Assembly (NCBI GenBank): GCA_963845695.1
Contig: CAWJTQ010000003.1
Coordinates: 62,001 to 126,000 of the forward strand
Origin: CAWJTV01 sp963845695
GTDB lineage: Bacteria > Planctomycetota > Planctomycetia > Isosphaerales > Isosphaeraceae
DNA: 64,000 bases
Direction of reading: 5' to 3'
The notes beneath the pieces were generated by a model. It searched no databases, was not told where the DNA came from, and saw nothing but the letters and a program-made list of their open reading frames with translations. This document shows, one piece after another, positions 1 to 8,469 of this stretch (the stretch's first letter is position 1; the number at the start of each line of letters is the position of its first letter). The translations under genes and the position numbers were made by a program.

Positions 1-33
1 CGGGTCGAGATCGTTCAATCGAGGATTTTCTTG

Positions 34-1029
34 ATGCGCACTGCTTATATCGAACAGACCGGAGGCCCCGAGGTCATCAAGGTCGGCGACCTACCGAGGC
101 CCGAACCGGGGCCCGGGCAGGTGTTGGTTCGGGTCCGGGCCGCTGCGCTCAATCCGATCGATCTTTACATCCGGTCCGGGCTGATCGCGATGCCGATGTC
201 CTTCCCCTATGTCATCGCATGCGACCTTGCCGGCACCATCGAAAAGGTGGGTCCGCAAAGCACCCGCTTCCAGGTCGGAGATCGGGTCTGGGGCTCGAAC
301 CAGGGGCTGCTGGGTCGCCAGGGGGTCACAGCGGAGTTCGCCGCGGTCGACGAGGAATGGCTCTATCCGACGCCCGCACTCCTGCCGGATACCGACGCGG
401 CAGCCATGGCCCTGGTCGGCATCACAGCTCACCTTGGCCTTTTCCAGTTCGGTCAGCTCAAATCCGGCGAGGTCGTCTACGTACCGGGCGGGAGTGGCGG
501 CGTCGGCTCAATGGCGATCCAGTTGGCCAAGGCCGTCGGGGCTCGCGTCGTCACCTCTGCGGGCAGTCCTGAGAAGCTCGAACTCTGCCGGCGCCTCGGC
601 GCGGAGCTCGCCCTCAATTACAAGAAGGAGGACATTCCGAGCCGCCTTCGCGAATTCTCACCGGAGGGTATCGACGTCTGGTACGAAACCCAGCGCGAGC
701 CGAATCTCGAGGTCTCCATCCCCCTGCTCCGCAAGCACGGTCGCATGGTCCTCATGGCCGGCCGAACGGCCAAGCCGGTCCTGCCTCTGGGTGCTTTCTA
801 CCCCAGAAACTGCGCTCTCTTCGGGTTCGCCATGTTCAATGCCACACCCACGCAGCAGAACCGTTGCGCCGACGACATCATCCACTGGATTGAGGAGGGC
901 CTCCTCAAGCCCCTCGTCGGCCGGACGTTCCCCCTCGCGTGTGCCGCCGACGCCCAGCGCTTCCTCGAAGAGAACACCTTGAAAGCCGCGGGTTCCTTAT
1001 CCGGGAAAGTGGTGGTCACTCTCGATTAG
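34..1029 (+). CDS. Quinone oxidoreductase-like protein of the MDR (zinc-type alcohol dehydrogenase) superfamily
   Basis: 331 aa, normal length for a medium-chain dehydrogenase/reductase. The N-terminal half has the GroES-like fold signature (the AAALNPIDLYIRSG segment near residue 38), and the nucleotide-binding half carries the Rossmann glycine motif GGSGGVGSMAIQLAKA near residue 152. I see no Cys-rich structural zinc loop, which fits the NADPH:quinone oxidoreductase branch rather than zinc alcohol dehydrogenases. The expected activity is NAD(P)H-dependent reduction of a quinone or enone in the cytoplasm; the substrate cannot be read from sequence. ATG at 34 is preferred over TTG at 31 because GAGG at 21-24 sits about 9 nt upstream. 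The next gene is on the same strand after roughly 90 bp, with no functional link evident. Confidence 0.85.
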   Translation: MRTAYIEQTGGPEVIKVGDLPRPEPGPGQVLVRVRAAALNPIDLYIRSGLIAMPMSFPYVIACDLAGTIEKVGPQSTRFQVGDRVWGSNQGLLGRQGVTAEFAAVDEEWLYPTPALLPDTDAAAMALVGITAHLGLFQFGQLKSGEVVYVPGGSGGVGSMAIQLAKAVGARVVTSAGSPEKLELCRRLGAELALNYKKEDIPSRLREFSPEGIDVWYETQREPNLEVSIPLLRKHGRMVLMAGRTAKPVLPLGAFYPRNCALFGFAMFNATPTQQNRCADDIIHWIEEGLLKPLVGRTFPLACAADAQRFLEENTLKAAGSLSGKVVVTLD

Positions 1030-1120
1030 TGACAAGCCACAGGCGGAGAAACCGTGCAATTCCTCCTATCCATTGCGAGTCACCTGCCGCCAGGCACCGG
1101 CACTGAGACCTTGTGATCCC

Positions 1121-2071
1121 ATGAACCTATTGACGACGTATGCTGGCTCGATGATGGAAGGGTTTTTCCCCCGGGGCTGGGACCTTGCCCGGATCGATGC
1201 CTGTTGCGCACACCCGCCCGGCACGATCGGAGATCGTCAACCGTGGTGGCATCCCGGCTTCGAGCTGGTGCCCTGCGATTCCGTGGCCGACTTTGATGTG
1301 ATGATGGGCCACGAGATTGCGACGGCGATCAAGCGGACACGCGACGCCGGCCGCATGGCCGCCCTGATCTTGCCGGTAGGCCCGATGGGGATGTACCGCT
1401 GGGCGGTCTATTTCCTCAAGGAGTGGGACGTATCGTGTGATCATGTCTACGGATTTAACATGGACGAGTGGAGCGACCGGCAGGGTGCGACGTTGCCCCC
1501 CGAGGATCCCGGCGCGTTTCAGAACGCGATGCAGTCGGCGTTCTACGGGCCTCTGAGCGATCGAACCGTCCCAGAATCCCAGCGTTGGTTCGCCACGGCG
1601 GATCGCTTGCCTCATTATGCCAATCGCATAAACGAGCTGAAGTCCAAGGGGGCCGAGCTGATCGTGATCTTCGGGATTGGCCGGGTCTGTCACATTGCCT
1701 TCTGGGAGCCGCATTTCGCGGAGGAGTTCGCCACTCTGGATGCATGGAAGGCCCAGACACATCGCATCGGCGCACGGCTCCATCCGCTGACGATCGAGCA
1801 GAACGCGCTGACCAGCTTCAAGAGCCGGACGACCCTGGTTCCGGCCTTCGCCAATACCATCGGCCCGGGCCTGTTCCTCCCGGCCGATCGGATCATCGGC
1901 GGCGCCGAGGGTGTCTTCGACCGCGGCATGCAGTGGCAAGGCACCAGCCTGTGGATGACTCTCCGCTACGGACCCGATCCCTGGGTACCCAGCTCGTTCA
2001 TGCCGACGCTCCCCGGCCGGCTGTTCTACCACACGGCGCTGGCGGGACCTCTCGAGCCTGCGATGAACTGA
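1121..2071 (+). CDS. Glucosamine-6-phosphate deaminase-like protein (NagB/isomerase fold), probably catalytically altered
   Basis: 316 aa from the ATG at 1121; the open frame extends to 1073 but that stretch does not look like NagB. The fold signatures of the NagB/6-phosphogluconolactonase superfamily are present: a LPVGPMGMYRWAV phosphate-binding segment, NMDEW (matching the NMDEY that carries catalytic Asp72 of Escherichia coli NagB) and GIGRVCHIAFWEP, which aligns with GVGNDGHIAFNEP. In that last motif the His and Glu are kept, but the Asp141 equivalent is Val and the following Gly is Cys. NagB converts glucosamine-6-phosphate to fructose-6-phosphate and ammonia. Loss of one residue of the Asp-His-Glu triad suggests a changed or non-deaminase reaction (inference). 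No amino-sugar genes are adjacent. Confidence 0.75.
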   Translation: MNLLTTYAGSMMEGFFPRGWDLARIDACCAHPPGTIGDRQPWWHPGFELVPCDSVADFDVMMGHEIATAIKRTRDAGRMAALILPVGPMGMYRWAVYFLKEWDVSCDHVYGFNMDEWSDRQGATLPPEDPGAFQNAMQSAFYGPLSDRTVPESQRWFATADRLPHYANRINELKSKGAELIVIFGIGRVCHIAFWEPHFAEEFATLDAWKAQTHRIGARLHPLTIEQNALTSFKSRTTLVPAFANTIGPGLFLPADRIIGGAEGVFDRGMQWQGTSLWMTLRYGPDPWVPSSFMPTLPGRLFYHTALAGPLEPAMN

Positions 2072-2234
2072 TCGGAGCTCAGGGTCTGTCCCGAAAGCTT
2101 CTCAGCACCCGAATGGGGGCGGTATCATATAGCCTGGGAGGGAGCCCCAGGATGGCGAACCCCCAGAATCCTCGGGTTTTCATCTCGGCCGCCGATCAGA
2201 TCGCGAGTCAATTCCAGTTCCGTCCGAACCGCCC

Positions 2235-3077
2235 CTATCCTTCGGGAAACACCTCATTGAGAATCATCGCCAGCCGCACACTCGCCTGGTAGAGGCGCAG
2301 TTTCACGACCGGCAGGCTCGTCTTCTGGTAGGCGTCCGCGAGCTTATGGCCGGACTTGATCCGCTGCCCCGTGGTCGGGTCCTGATAGGCTTTCTTGGCC
2401 GCCAGCAAGCTCTCGGTCGCCCATCCCTCGATGGTCCCGGCCTGTGCCTTGGAACGGGCTTCGGGTGTGTCCATCGCGACCAGATCGGCGAGCCAGCGGT
2501 CTTCATTGGGCTCGGCCCGTCCGATGATCCCGGAATCCCACACGCGATGCATGTTGGAGCCTCGGTCGAAGAACTGGACCTGCGTGTCGTTGCCTCCTCG
2601 GTCGTGGTTATCGCCGACGTGCATCGGCATATGGAGATCTTCGACGAGGTGAACGAGGAATCGGAGCGCATTGCGTCGTTCGGTGATGGGCCGATTGGGG
2701 TCCTTGAGGATTGCGCGGAACTCGCGGATCTTGGGGACAATATAACCCCTTTCCGGCTGAGGGCCGGCGAAGCGGTCGTCGTAGCGGTCCTGGTCGAGTG
2801 GAACGTCGACATAATGCCACGGACCGCTCCCCTCGATGTCGCGCCGGTGCTCGTCAGCCCAGGTCGAGGCATCAGCCAGCGACTCGCCCGGTTCGAGCAG
2901 TGAGGCTACGGCCGCCTTCGCCCGTGGATTCAGATGTCGCTCCGCGAGGCGGCCCGAGAGCCGGTGCCCAAGCGGTCCCCAGGCCCAGCTCGGCACAGCC
3001 GCCAGGAACACGACGAACCAGGCCAGGGCCGTCACCAGCACCCGCCGAAAGCCTCCTTGAAATCGCCGACCGAGCAT
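2235..3077 (-). CDS. Secreted S1/P1-type zinc nuclease
   Basis: 280 aa starting at the ATG whose first base is 3077, preceded by GGAGG with 8 nt spacing; upstream in-frame codons are ignored for that reason. An N-terminal signal peptide (VLVTALAWFVVFLAAVPSWA) is followed directly by Trp-Gly, so cleavage would leave the N-terminal Trp that ligates zinc in P1 nuclease. The other zinc ligands of the family are visible in order: His in GPLGHRLSG, Asp in STWADEHR, His in WHYVDVP, the H-x3-D-x5-H pattern in HLVEDLHMPMH, and His/Asp in HRVWDSG. Family members cleave single-stranded DNA or RNA and remove 3'-phosphate. It should act outside the cytoplasm, possibly in scavenging. It is convergent with the NagB-like gene. 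Confidence 0.9.
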   Translation of the reverse strand: MLGRRFQGGFRRVLVTALAWFVVFLAAVPSWAWGPLGHRLSGRLAERHLNPRAKAAVASLLEPGESLADASTWADEHRRDIEGSGPWHYVDVPLDQDRYDDRFAGPQPERGYIVPKIREFRAILKDPNRPITERRNALRFLVHLVEDLHMPMHVGDNHDRGGNDTQVQFFDRGSNMHRVWDSGIIGRAEPNEDRWLADLVAMDTPEARSKAQAGTIEGWATESLLAAKKAYQDPTTGQRIKSGHKLADAYQKTSLPVVKLRLYQASVRLAMILNEVFPEG

Positions 3078-3617
3078 TCCGATAACCTCCACCAGTTCCT
3101 GGTCTGATCTGGGTTGGTTGAGTCCGGCCTCGCAGGATGCCGATTTCGGGACGTTCACCGGTCAGGATCCAAGATGACGACGGACCGGGCCGCGCCTTCG
3201 GCTGCGGGGTGGTACGGCGTGCCGCCTGGCCCCAGGTGGAAGACCGGTCACAGCCAGAATCGTCAGATTCGCAAGAAATGCGAGAAAATATCACTCGCCG
3301 CTTCATCGGATCATCTCATTGCTAGAGACACAGTTTTCGACAGGCGACGGTGGATCGGAGCGGGATGTTCTCGACTCGGGTCTCAGCCTAATCGAGGACC
3401 ATCCGTGAATCAACGGTCAGAGGTTCACGCCACATGAAAAGGGGGCCTTCAGCAGCCAAACGAATGGCTCGAGTTCATCAGGGGGGTTGATCGCGCCCTG
3501 GGCTCCTGAGTGATAATGGGAGGATCGCCGTCGGATTCAATGTTTTTAACGGACTCTGCGCTCCAGCGGGGGCGCCTTGATGGCTCGGTTGCCACCGGGC
3601 TGGAGTGGATCTGAGCC
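3078..3617. other. Intergenic region without a recognisable gene
   Basis: This 540-bp gap separates the divergently transcribed nuclease and RluB genes and so must hold both promoters. Small open frames here lack ribosome sites and family resemblance. I see no clear sigma-70 boxes. Confidence 0.5.
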
Positions 3618-5210
3618 ATGGCCAATCATCGACCAAAGCATCGGAAGGGTCAGGGATCGAACTCATCGCGACCGGGGCAACGCCCGCGCCCTGGCTCCGG
3701 GCCGGGCCCTCGACATCGATCGACGGGTAAGCCCGGTGGGCAGGATCCTGGCGCCCGCCCCAAGGCCGGTCCGGCCCGTCGCGAGCGGGGCGTGCCCGCC
3801 GGCCCTCGATCGGAGCCGGGCAAGCCGGAGCGGCTTCAGAAGGTCCTCGCGCAGGCGGGGCTCGGCTCCCGTCGCGGCTGTGAGGAGCTCGTCCTTCAAG
3901 GCCGGGTCACCGTCGATGGTGAGGTCGTCCGTCAACTCGGCACGCGCGTCGATCCCGCCCGAGCCCGGATCGCCGTCAACGGCGAACCGATTCGCCGAGA
4001 GCCGATCGTGTACTTCGCCGTCAACAAGCCCAAGGGTTATGTGTCAACCAACTTCGACCCGGCCGGACGCCCTCGAGTTGTCAACCTTCTGCCGGAGATT
4101 CCTGAGCGGGTTTATACGGTTGGGCGCCTGGACGAAGACAGCACCGGGCTGATGATCCTGACCAACGACGGCGATCTGGCCAACGGCCTCGCTCATCCTC
4201 GGTACGGTGTTGAGAAAATGTACCGAGCACTCGTCGCCGGCCTGCTCGGCCCCGAGATGATCGCCAAGCTGACCGAGGGCGTCTGGTTGTCCGACGGCAA
4301 GGTCCGCGCCAAGCGGCGCGAATCGTGGGCCGCCATGGCCAGGCCACGCTCCTGGAGCTAGTCTTGGCCGAGGGAAAGAAGCGCGAGATCCGCCGCATGT
4401 TGTCCAAGCTCGGACATAAGGTGATGGCGCTGAATCGTGTCGCGGTGGGACCGATCACGCTCAAAGGACTGCCTGTGGGCGAATGCCGGCCATTGACGCG
4501 CCACGAGGTCGAACTTGCTGCACAAGGTCGCCTCGGGAATTCCGGTGTCGGTCCCGGGATTTGCCGATCGGGAGCCAACGACCCGATCGCGTCGCGACGG
4601 ACAAAAGCAGGACCGCCCTCGTCCTCATTCACACGATGGGGAACCCTCCCGTAGTCGTCGTCGAGACCAGGGTCGCCCCGATCGCGAGCAAGCACGCCAC
4701 AAGCGCGACGAGGACGCGGGACAGCCGCGCCAACCGCGACGGCCGGCCGTGGCGCAGGGTCCGATGTCCCACAACGATTCGAAACCGACGCTTCCCCAAA
4801 ATCGGCGCCCTGCAACATCGGGCACCCAGGGTAATCCACCGACCCGGGGCCCTCGTGGCCGCGCGGTCGACGCAGGCGCTCCCCTCGGGACCTCTGTCGG
4901 ACCGGCCGCTGGCTCGAAACGGACTCCCGTCGGTTCGAAGCAACCGCCCGATAAACCAAAGCGCCAGACCGTCGGATCCCGGCCGCCGGTCCAACGGCAA
5001 GTCTCAGATCCACCCGTCGACACGCCGCCCCGGCGCCGCATCATTGGCATGGAGGTTCCCGCACCCTCGCCAGCAGTGGGTCGTTCAGCCCCTCGCCCGC
5101 CCGGCCGAAAACGGCCGACGGGCCGCAAGCCCAAACCGCCTCACAGGCCCCTGGCTCCACGGCCCGGCCGATCGACGCTCGGCCCGAACGCGAAAGATGA
5201 CGAAGTGTGA
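3618..5210 (+). CDS. rluB: 23S rRNA pseudouridine synthase, RluB/RsuA family, with long basic N- and C-terminal tails (two frame breaks)
   Basis: The protein begins with about 65 residues rich in Arg, Pro and Gly, then an S4 RNA-binding domain (ERLQKVLAQAGLGSRRG), then the catalytic domain with VGRLDEDSTGLMILTNDG, which contains the catalytic Asp of the GRLD motif. The frame is lost near 4315, where AAGCGGCGCG should read AAGCGGGCGCG (one G missing). It continues in another frame with EGKKREIRRMLSKLGHK, the conserved RsuA/RluB end. A second one-base change near 4515 returns to the first frame and adds about 230 residues of Arg/Pro/Gln-rich tail ending at 5210. RluB-type enzymes isomerise uridine in the 23S rRNA peptidyl-transferase region. 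The tail's extent is less certain than the enzyme. Confidence 0.85.
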
Positions 5211-5339
5211 TGAGAGTCCCTCAACAGACGGGGACCGGCTCCGAGTCTTCGAGGTGCCTGTCCCCCGTTTTTGAGGCCTCGGTTCGGTCGCGAGACGATC
5301 GGGACCCGGCGGTGGTCAACACCAATTCGAGGGTTCAGC

Positions 5340-6299
5340 ATGGCCTCGACACAACCCGATCAACAAACAGAGTTCAGTGACCGAAGCCCAGTGTCCCGAT
5401 GGGTTCCGATCCTTGAGAACGTGCCTATCGCGCGAGACACCTACCGCCTGAGACTGGGAGATCCGGAGATGGCCGGTTCGATCCGGCCCGGTCAGTTCGT
5501 GATGATCCGGCCCGCACCGGAAGGGTCCAGCGATCCGTTGCTCGGCCGACCGCTGGCGCTCTACGACGTGATCCGCGACCCGACCGGCACGGCGATCGCA
5601 CTGGATATCGTCTACCTCGTGGTGGGCCGGGGGACCGCTGCACTCGCCCGGCGTCAACCTGGGGAGCGGCTGTCGGTGTGGGGCCCGCTGGGCAATGGCT
5701 TCGGTCCGCCGCCGGCCGGACCGGTCATCTTCGTCGCCGGAGGGATCGGACAGACGCCGTTCCTGGCCCTGGGCCGATGGTGGCTCGGGATGGAACCGTC
5801 CGACCAGCGATCGGCACCATCGGTCACGACAACGGTGGCCGCGCCTTCCGGCAGCAAACCAAAAACCGGGACGCACAAGGCCCCTCCAACGATCACGATG
5901 CTCTATGGAGTACGGACGGCCGCGTTCCTGGCCGGCGTAGACGACTTCCGCAGCGCCGGGATCGATGTCGAGGTCGCGACCGACGACGGCACAGCCGGTC
6001 ACCACGGCTTTGTCACAGAGCTTCTGGCACGTCGCCTGGAACGAGGAGAGCAGCCGGCCAAGGTCATCGGCTGCGGACCGCCCGCCATGCTGGCGGCCCT
6101 CTCGCGACTGGTCGAGCGACATGGCGTGGCCTGCGACGTCTCACTCGAGAACCATATGGCCTGTGGGTTCGGCGCGTGTTTCAGTTGCGTCGCCCCGATT
6201 CGCCAGTCCGACGGTTCGACTGACCTCAGGCGGGTCTGCGTCGAAGGGCCCGTGGTCGCTTCGAAGCTCGTCGATTGGTCACTGGTCATGAGTCATTAG
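5340..6299 (+). CDS. pyrK: Dihydroorotate dehydrogenase electron transfer subunit (PyrK-type, FAD / [2Fe-2S])
   Basis: 319 aa from the ATG at 5340, with GAGGG about 6 nt upstream. The order is ferredoxin-reductase-like: an FAD-binding barrel with LLGRPLALYDV (the R-P-x-A-L-Y flavin motif), an NAD-binding half beginning VIFVAGGIGQTPFLAL, then a C-terminal cysteine cluster in ACGFGACFSCVAPI followed by RRVCVEGPV, the four ligands of the PyrK [2Fe-2S] centre. PyrK passes electrons from dihydroorotate oxidised by PyrD to NAD in pyrimidine synthesis. There is a roughly 40-residue insertion rich in Thr, Ser and Pro between the two halves. No pyrD follows immediately, so the partner must be elsewhere. 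Confidence 0.88.
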   Translation: MASTQPDQQTEFSDRSPVSRWVPILENVPIARDTYRLRLGDPEMAGSIRPGQFVMIRPAPEGSSDPLLGRPLALYDVIRDPTGTAIALDIVYLVVGRGTAALARRQPGERLSVWGPLGNGFGPPPAGPVIFVAGGIGQTPFLALGRWWLGMEPSDQRSAPSVTTTVAAPSGSKPKTGTHKAPPTITMLYGVRTAAFLAGVDDFRSAGIDVEVATDDGTAGHHGFVTELLARRLERGEQPAKVIGCGPPAMLAALSRLVERHGVACDVSLENHMACGFGACFSCVAPIRQSDGSTDLRRVCVEGPVVASKLVDWSLVMSH

Positions 6300-6376
6300 T
6301 TCTACAGCGGAAGGAGTTGACCCATGACGGGCACGGATGTCACGCCCCACTGGGATCCTTCAGGGGTTGCCAGTGG

Positions 6377-6396
6377 GGCGGGCGTCCCTGCCCGCC
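6377..6396. repeat. Short GC-rich hairpin between convergent genes
   Basis: GGCGGGC (6377-6383) pairs with GCCCGCC (6390-6396) around a 6-nt loop. It lies between the ends of pyrK and the UVR-motif gene. There is no T tract, so a bidirectional terminator or an interspersed palindromic element are both possible. Confidence 0.4.
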
Positions 6397-6502
6397 AAGT
6401 GGGTCGCGGGGATCCGGTGTCGCAAGCGCCGTCGTGGCCGACGGTTCCGAGGAGCCACCCAACTTCTTCGGCTGTAGAACGAACCAATGACCAAGGACCC
6501 GA

Positions 6503-7276
6503 TCAGCGTCTTGCCTTGGTCTGGTCTCGGATTCGGTCCCTGAGCCGGGCGGCTTGCTCGTAATCCTCGCGGGCGACGGCTTCATCGAGCTGCTCGCGCA
6601 GGGTCTTCTCCACAGAGAAGTTCTTGCGGATCTCCTGCTCGATGCCCCGGAGTGTCTCGATCAGAGAGGGATTTGGGGATTCGGTGGGGTCGTGTTCGTC
6701 CCACCAGTTTCGTTGATGAGCCGAGAGTCGGTCAACCCCCTCTCTCAAGGCGTCAACGGCCTCCTCGGGCCGTCAACGTTCCAGGGCCAGCGCGGTGGCG
6801 GCCTGGGTGCGATGGAACAGGACCGGCCCGCGAAACTGCTCGTGCGACGCGATGTACTCGTCCTCGAGTCCGTGTCGGTGGATGAAGTCCATCAAGGCGA
6901 GCGTATGGTCAGCGTCCAGGATGGCCTTATCGTAACGTCGGAGGGCCAGCCAGGCAACGCGCCGATGATAGAACTGGATAAACTCCCGGTCGGCCTCGGA
7001 GCACTGGTGCGCACTCATCATCCACGGCGGCGACTTGCCGCCAGGCGCCTGGCCTCGTCCGGCCGCACTATGGCGCAGGTAATCGAGATAGGTCGCGAAG
7101 CCGTGGGGTCGCAGACCGTCGGGGCGTCCCCCGACCTCGAGCTGGAGAACGCCCAGCTCGATCCGGATCTGCAAGACCGTGCGTCCGTCGCGCATGCGCA
7201 CTTCCCTCGCCAGCACTTCCCCGGGCTCGGGGTCATACGGCCAACCCTGGATCACGTCATCCAAGTCCCGTCTCAT
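6503..7276 (-). CDS. UVR-motif protein interrupted by an in-frame TGA
   Basis: The first 167 codons (7276 down to the TGA at 6775-6773) encode an uncharacterised domain. The same frame then continues without a break for about 89 codons and ends with EQLDEAVAREDYEQAARLRD, a clear UVR (UvrB/UvrC C-terminal) motif, followed by a helical basic end. UVR motifs mediate contacts with UvrC in excision repair and also occur in McsA-like and planctomycete proteins of unknown role. The join around the stop reads ALALER-stop-RPEEAVDAL, one continuous helix if the TGA were a sense codon. The tail could alternatively start at the TTG at 6748. A point error, a real nonsense mutation or stop readthrough are the options. 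GGGGGA lies upstream of the ATG at 7276. Confidence 0.6.
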
Positions 7277-7562
7277 CACGATCCCCCGCCCAGTTCCGTG
7301 GCACCGCCCCGAGATTCGCCCAGGGGGAAAACTCGAAGAACGGACCCGACTTCCACCAATTCTTCACGATCTTGTGCTGCGAGTTTCCGCCATCGCTGAT
7401 CCCACCCCGTGCGCCTGAAGCCATCCGAGGCCCTTCTTGAATTATAGCACTCCACCCCACTCGAATCCTACGGGTCGGCGTGTGGCGGTTCAATGGAATC
7501 CCCGACGTGTTTGACCTGAGCAACATCAACGGGCAAGACCGATATCCGAGAGACCCAATAAC

Positions 7563-7762
7563 GCACGATTCCGACGTGCCACCCTTGCCGTCGCCCAGGT
7601 CCTCCGGAGTTCCCCGTTCGATAAGGAGCCGTACCGTCTCGTGCCGCGCACGTCAGGCCGCGACGAGGAGAGCCGTGCTATCCTTGGCGAGGTCGAAGTT
7701 AACATCGCCCTCCGAGCATAGCACTTCGACGTCCACGCCGAGGTCGAGGAGTTGCCGAACGC
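7563..7762 (-). pseudogene. Possible ankyrin-repeat gene remnant
   Basis: One minus-strand frame encodes VRQLLDLGVDVEVLCSEG, then DSTALLVAA, a TGA, then RARHETVRLLIERG. The spacing and residues resemble two ankyrin repeats (TPLH-AA-x-GH-x-x-V-x-LL-x-x-G). No start codon with a ribosome site and no further repeats are seen, so this looks like a decayed fragment. The resemblance is modest. Confidence 0.35.
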
Positions 7763-7882
7763 CAGAGGTAGTCCCGGACCCCTGCGAGCTCCGCGCGCAG
7801 AGCTCCCCCTCCGCGATGAATTGGCGAACGAGCGGATCTTCCGAACGCGGCCGGGTCGCAACCCCCTCGTCCCAAACCGGAT

Positions 7883-7985
7883 TTCACGCGAAGCCGCGGA
7901 GCGACGCGGAGAAATCTCTTACCGATCTGAAGCGGATTCTCGGTCGTCTGATTCAGACTCCGCGTTCCTCCGCGTCTCCGCGTGA
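7883..7985. repeat. Imperfect 28-bp inverted repeat (CGCGGAG-rich palindromic element)
   Basis: The left arm, TCACGCGAAGCCGCGGAGCG and following bases (7884-7911), matches the reverse complement of the right arm (about 7957-7984) at 24 of 28 positions around a roughly 45-bp spacer. It sits in a gene-free stretch. The shape fits an interspersed, non-coding palindromic element. Confidence 0.55.
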
Positions 7986-8469
7986 GACTCTTCCTTAACC
8001 AAAGACGCGCACGGCGGCAGAGTTCCGACGGAGGAAGATACTACCTCGGCGATCACGAGATTACCTGTCACGTCATCCCGGGTTCACTCGGCGATGAGAA
8101 CGGGTCGTGCTGCCGATCACGCTGCGCTGAGAGGGGCCGCGGACCGGGCGGGGTTTACCGTCGAAGGGACCGCGTCCAAAGTTGGACCACTTCACCGCAA
8201 CCCATGGCTTGGAGGATAATCCAGCAGATGCGACGACTGGTTTTTTCCACGTCCTCGAGGACACAGCCTCTCGGCGCTATGACCATCGTATTGAGTGCCG
8301 CACCTGCGGTATCAGGGCCAGTGGTGAACGCTCGTCCCAGGACCACAGCCGGCTCCGTCGTGGCGGAGACCGCCGAGCAGTTTCTCGTCGGGAAGACTCG
8401 ATCGCTACTGGCCCGCGAGCCTGGCACGGACAAGTAAACAAACGAGCCGCCCCGCGGAGGGAGAAGTCC
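7986..8469. other. Intergenic region without a recognisable gene
   Basis: About 480 bp upstream of the secreted glycoside-hydrolase-like gene. I find no ORF with a ribosome site, RNA gene or repeat here. It presumably holds the promoter of the downstream gene. Confidence 0.4.

Noticed and set aside
6324..6563. 79-codon plus-strand frame with a good ribosome site (AAGGAG, 7 nt) after pyrK
   Set aside because: It runs through a GC hairpin and into the end of the UVR-motif gene on the other strand, and the translation is Ser/Pro/Arg-rich without family resemblance. It could be the start of a lost gene.
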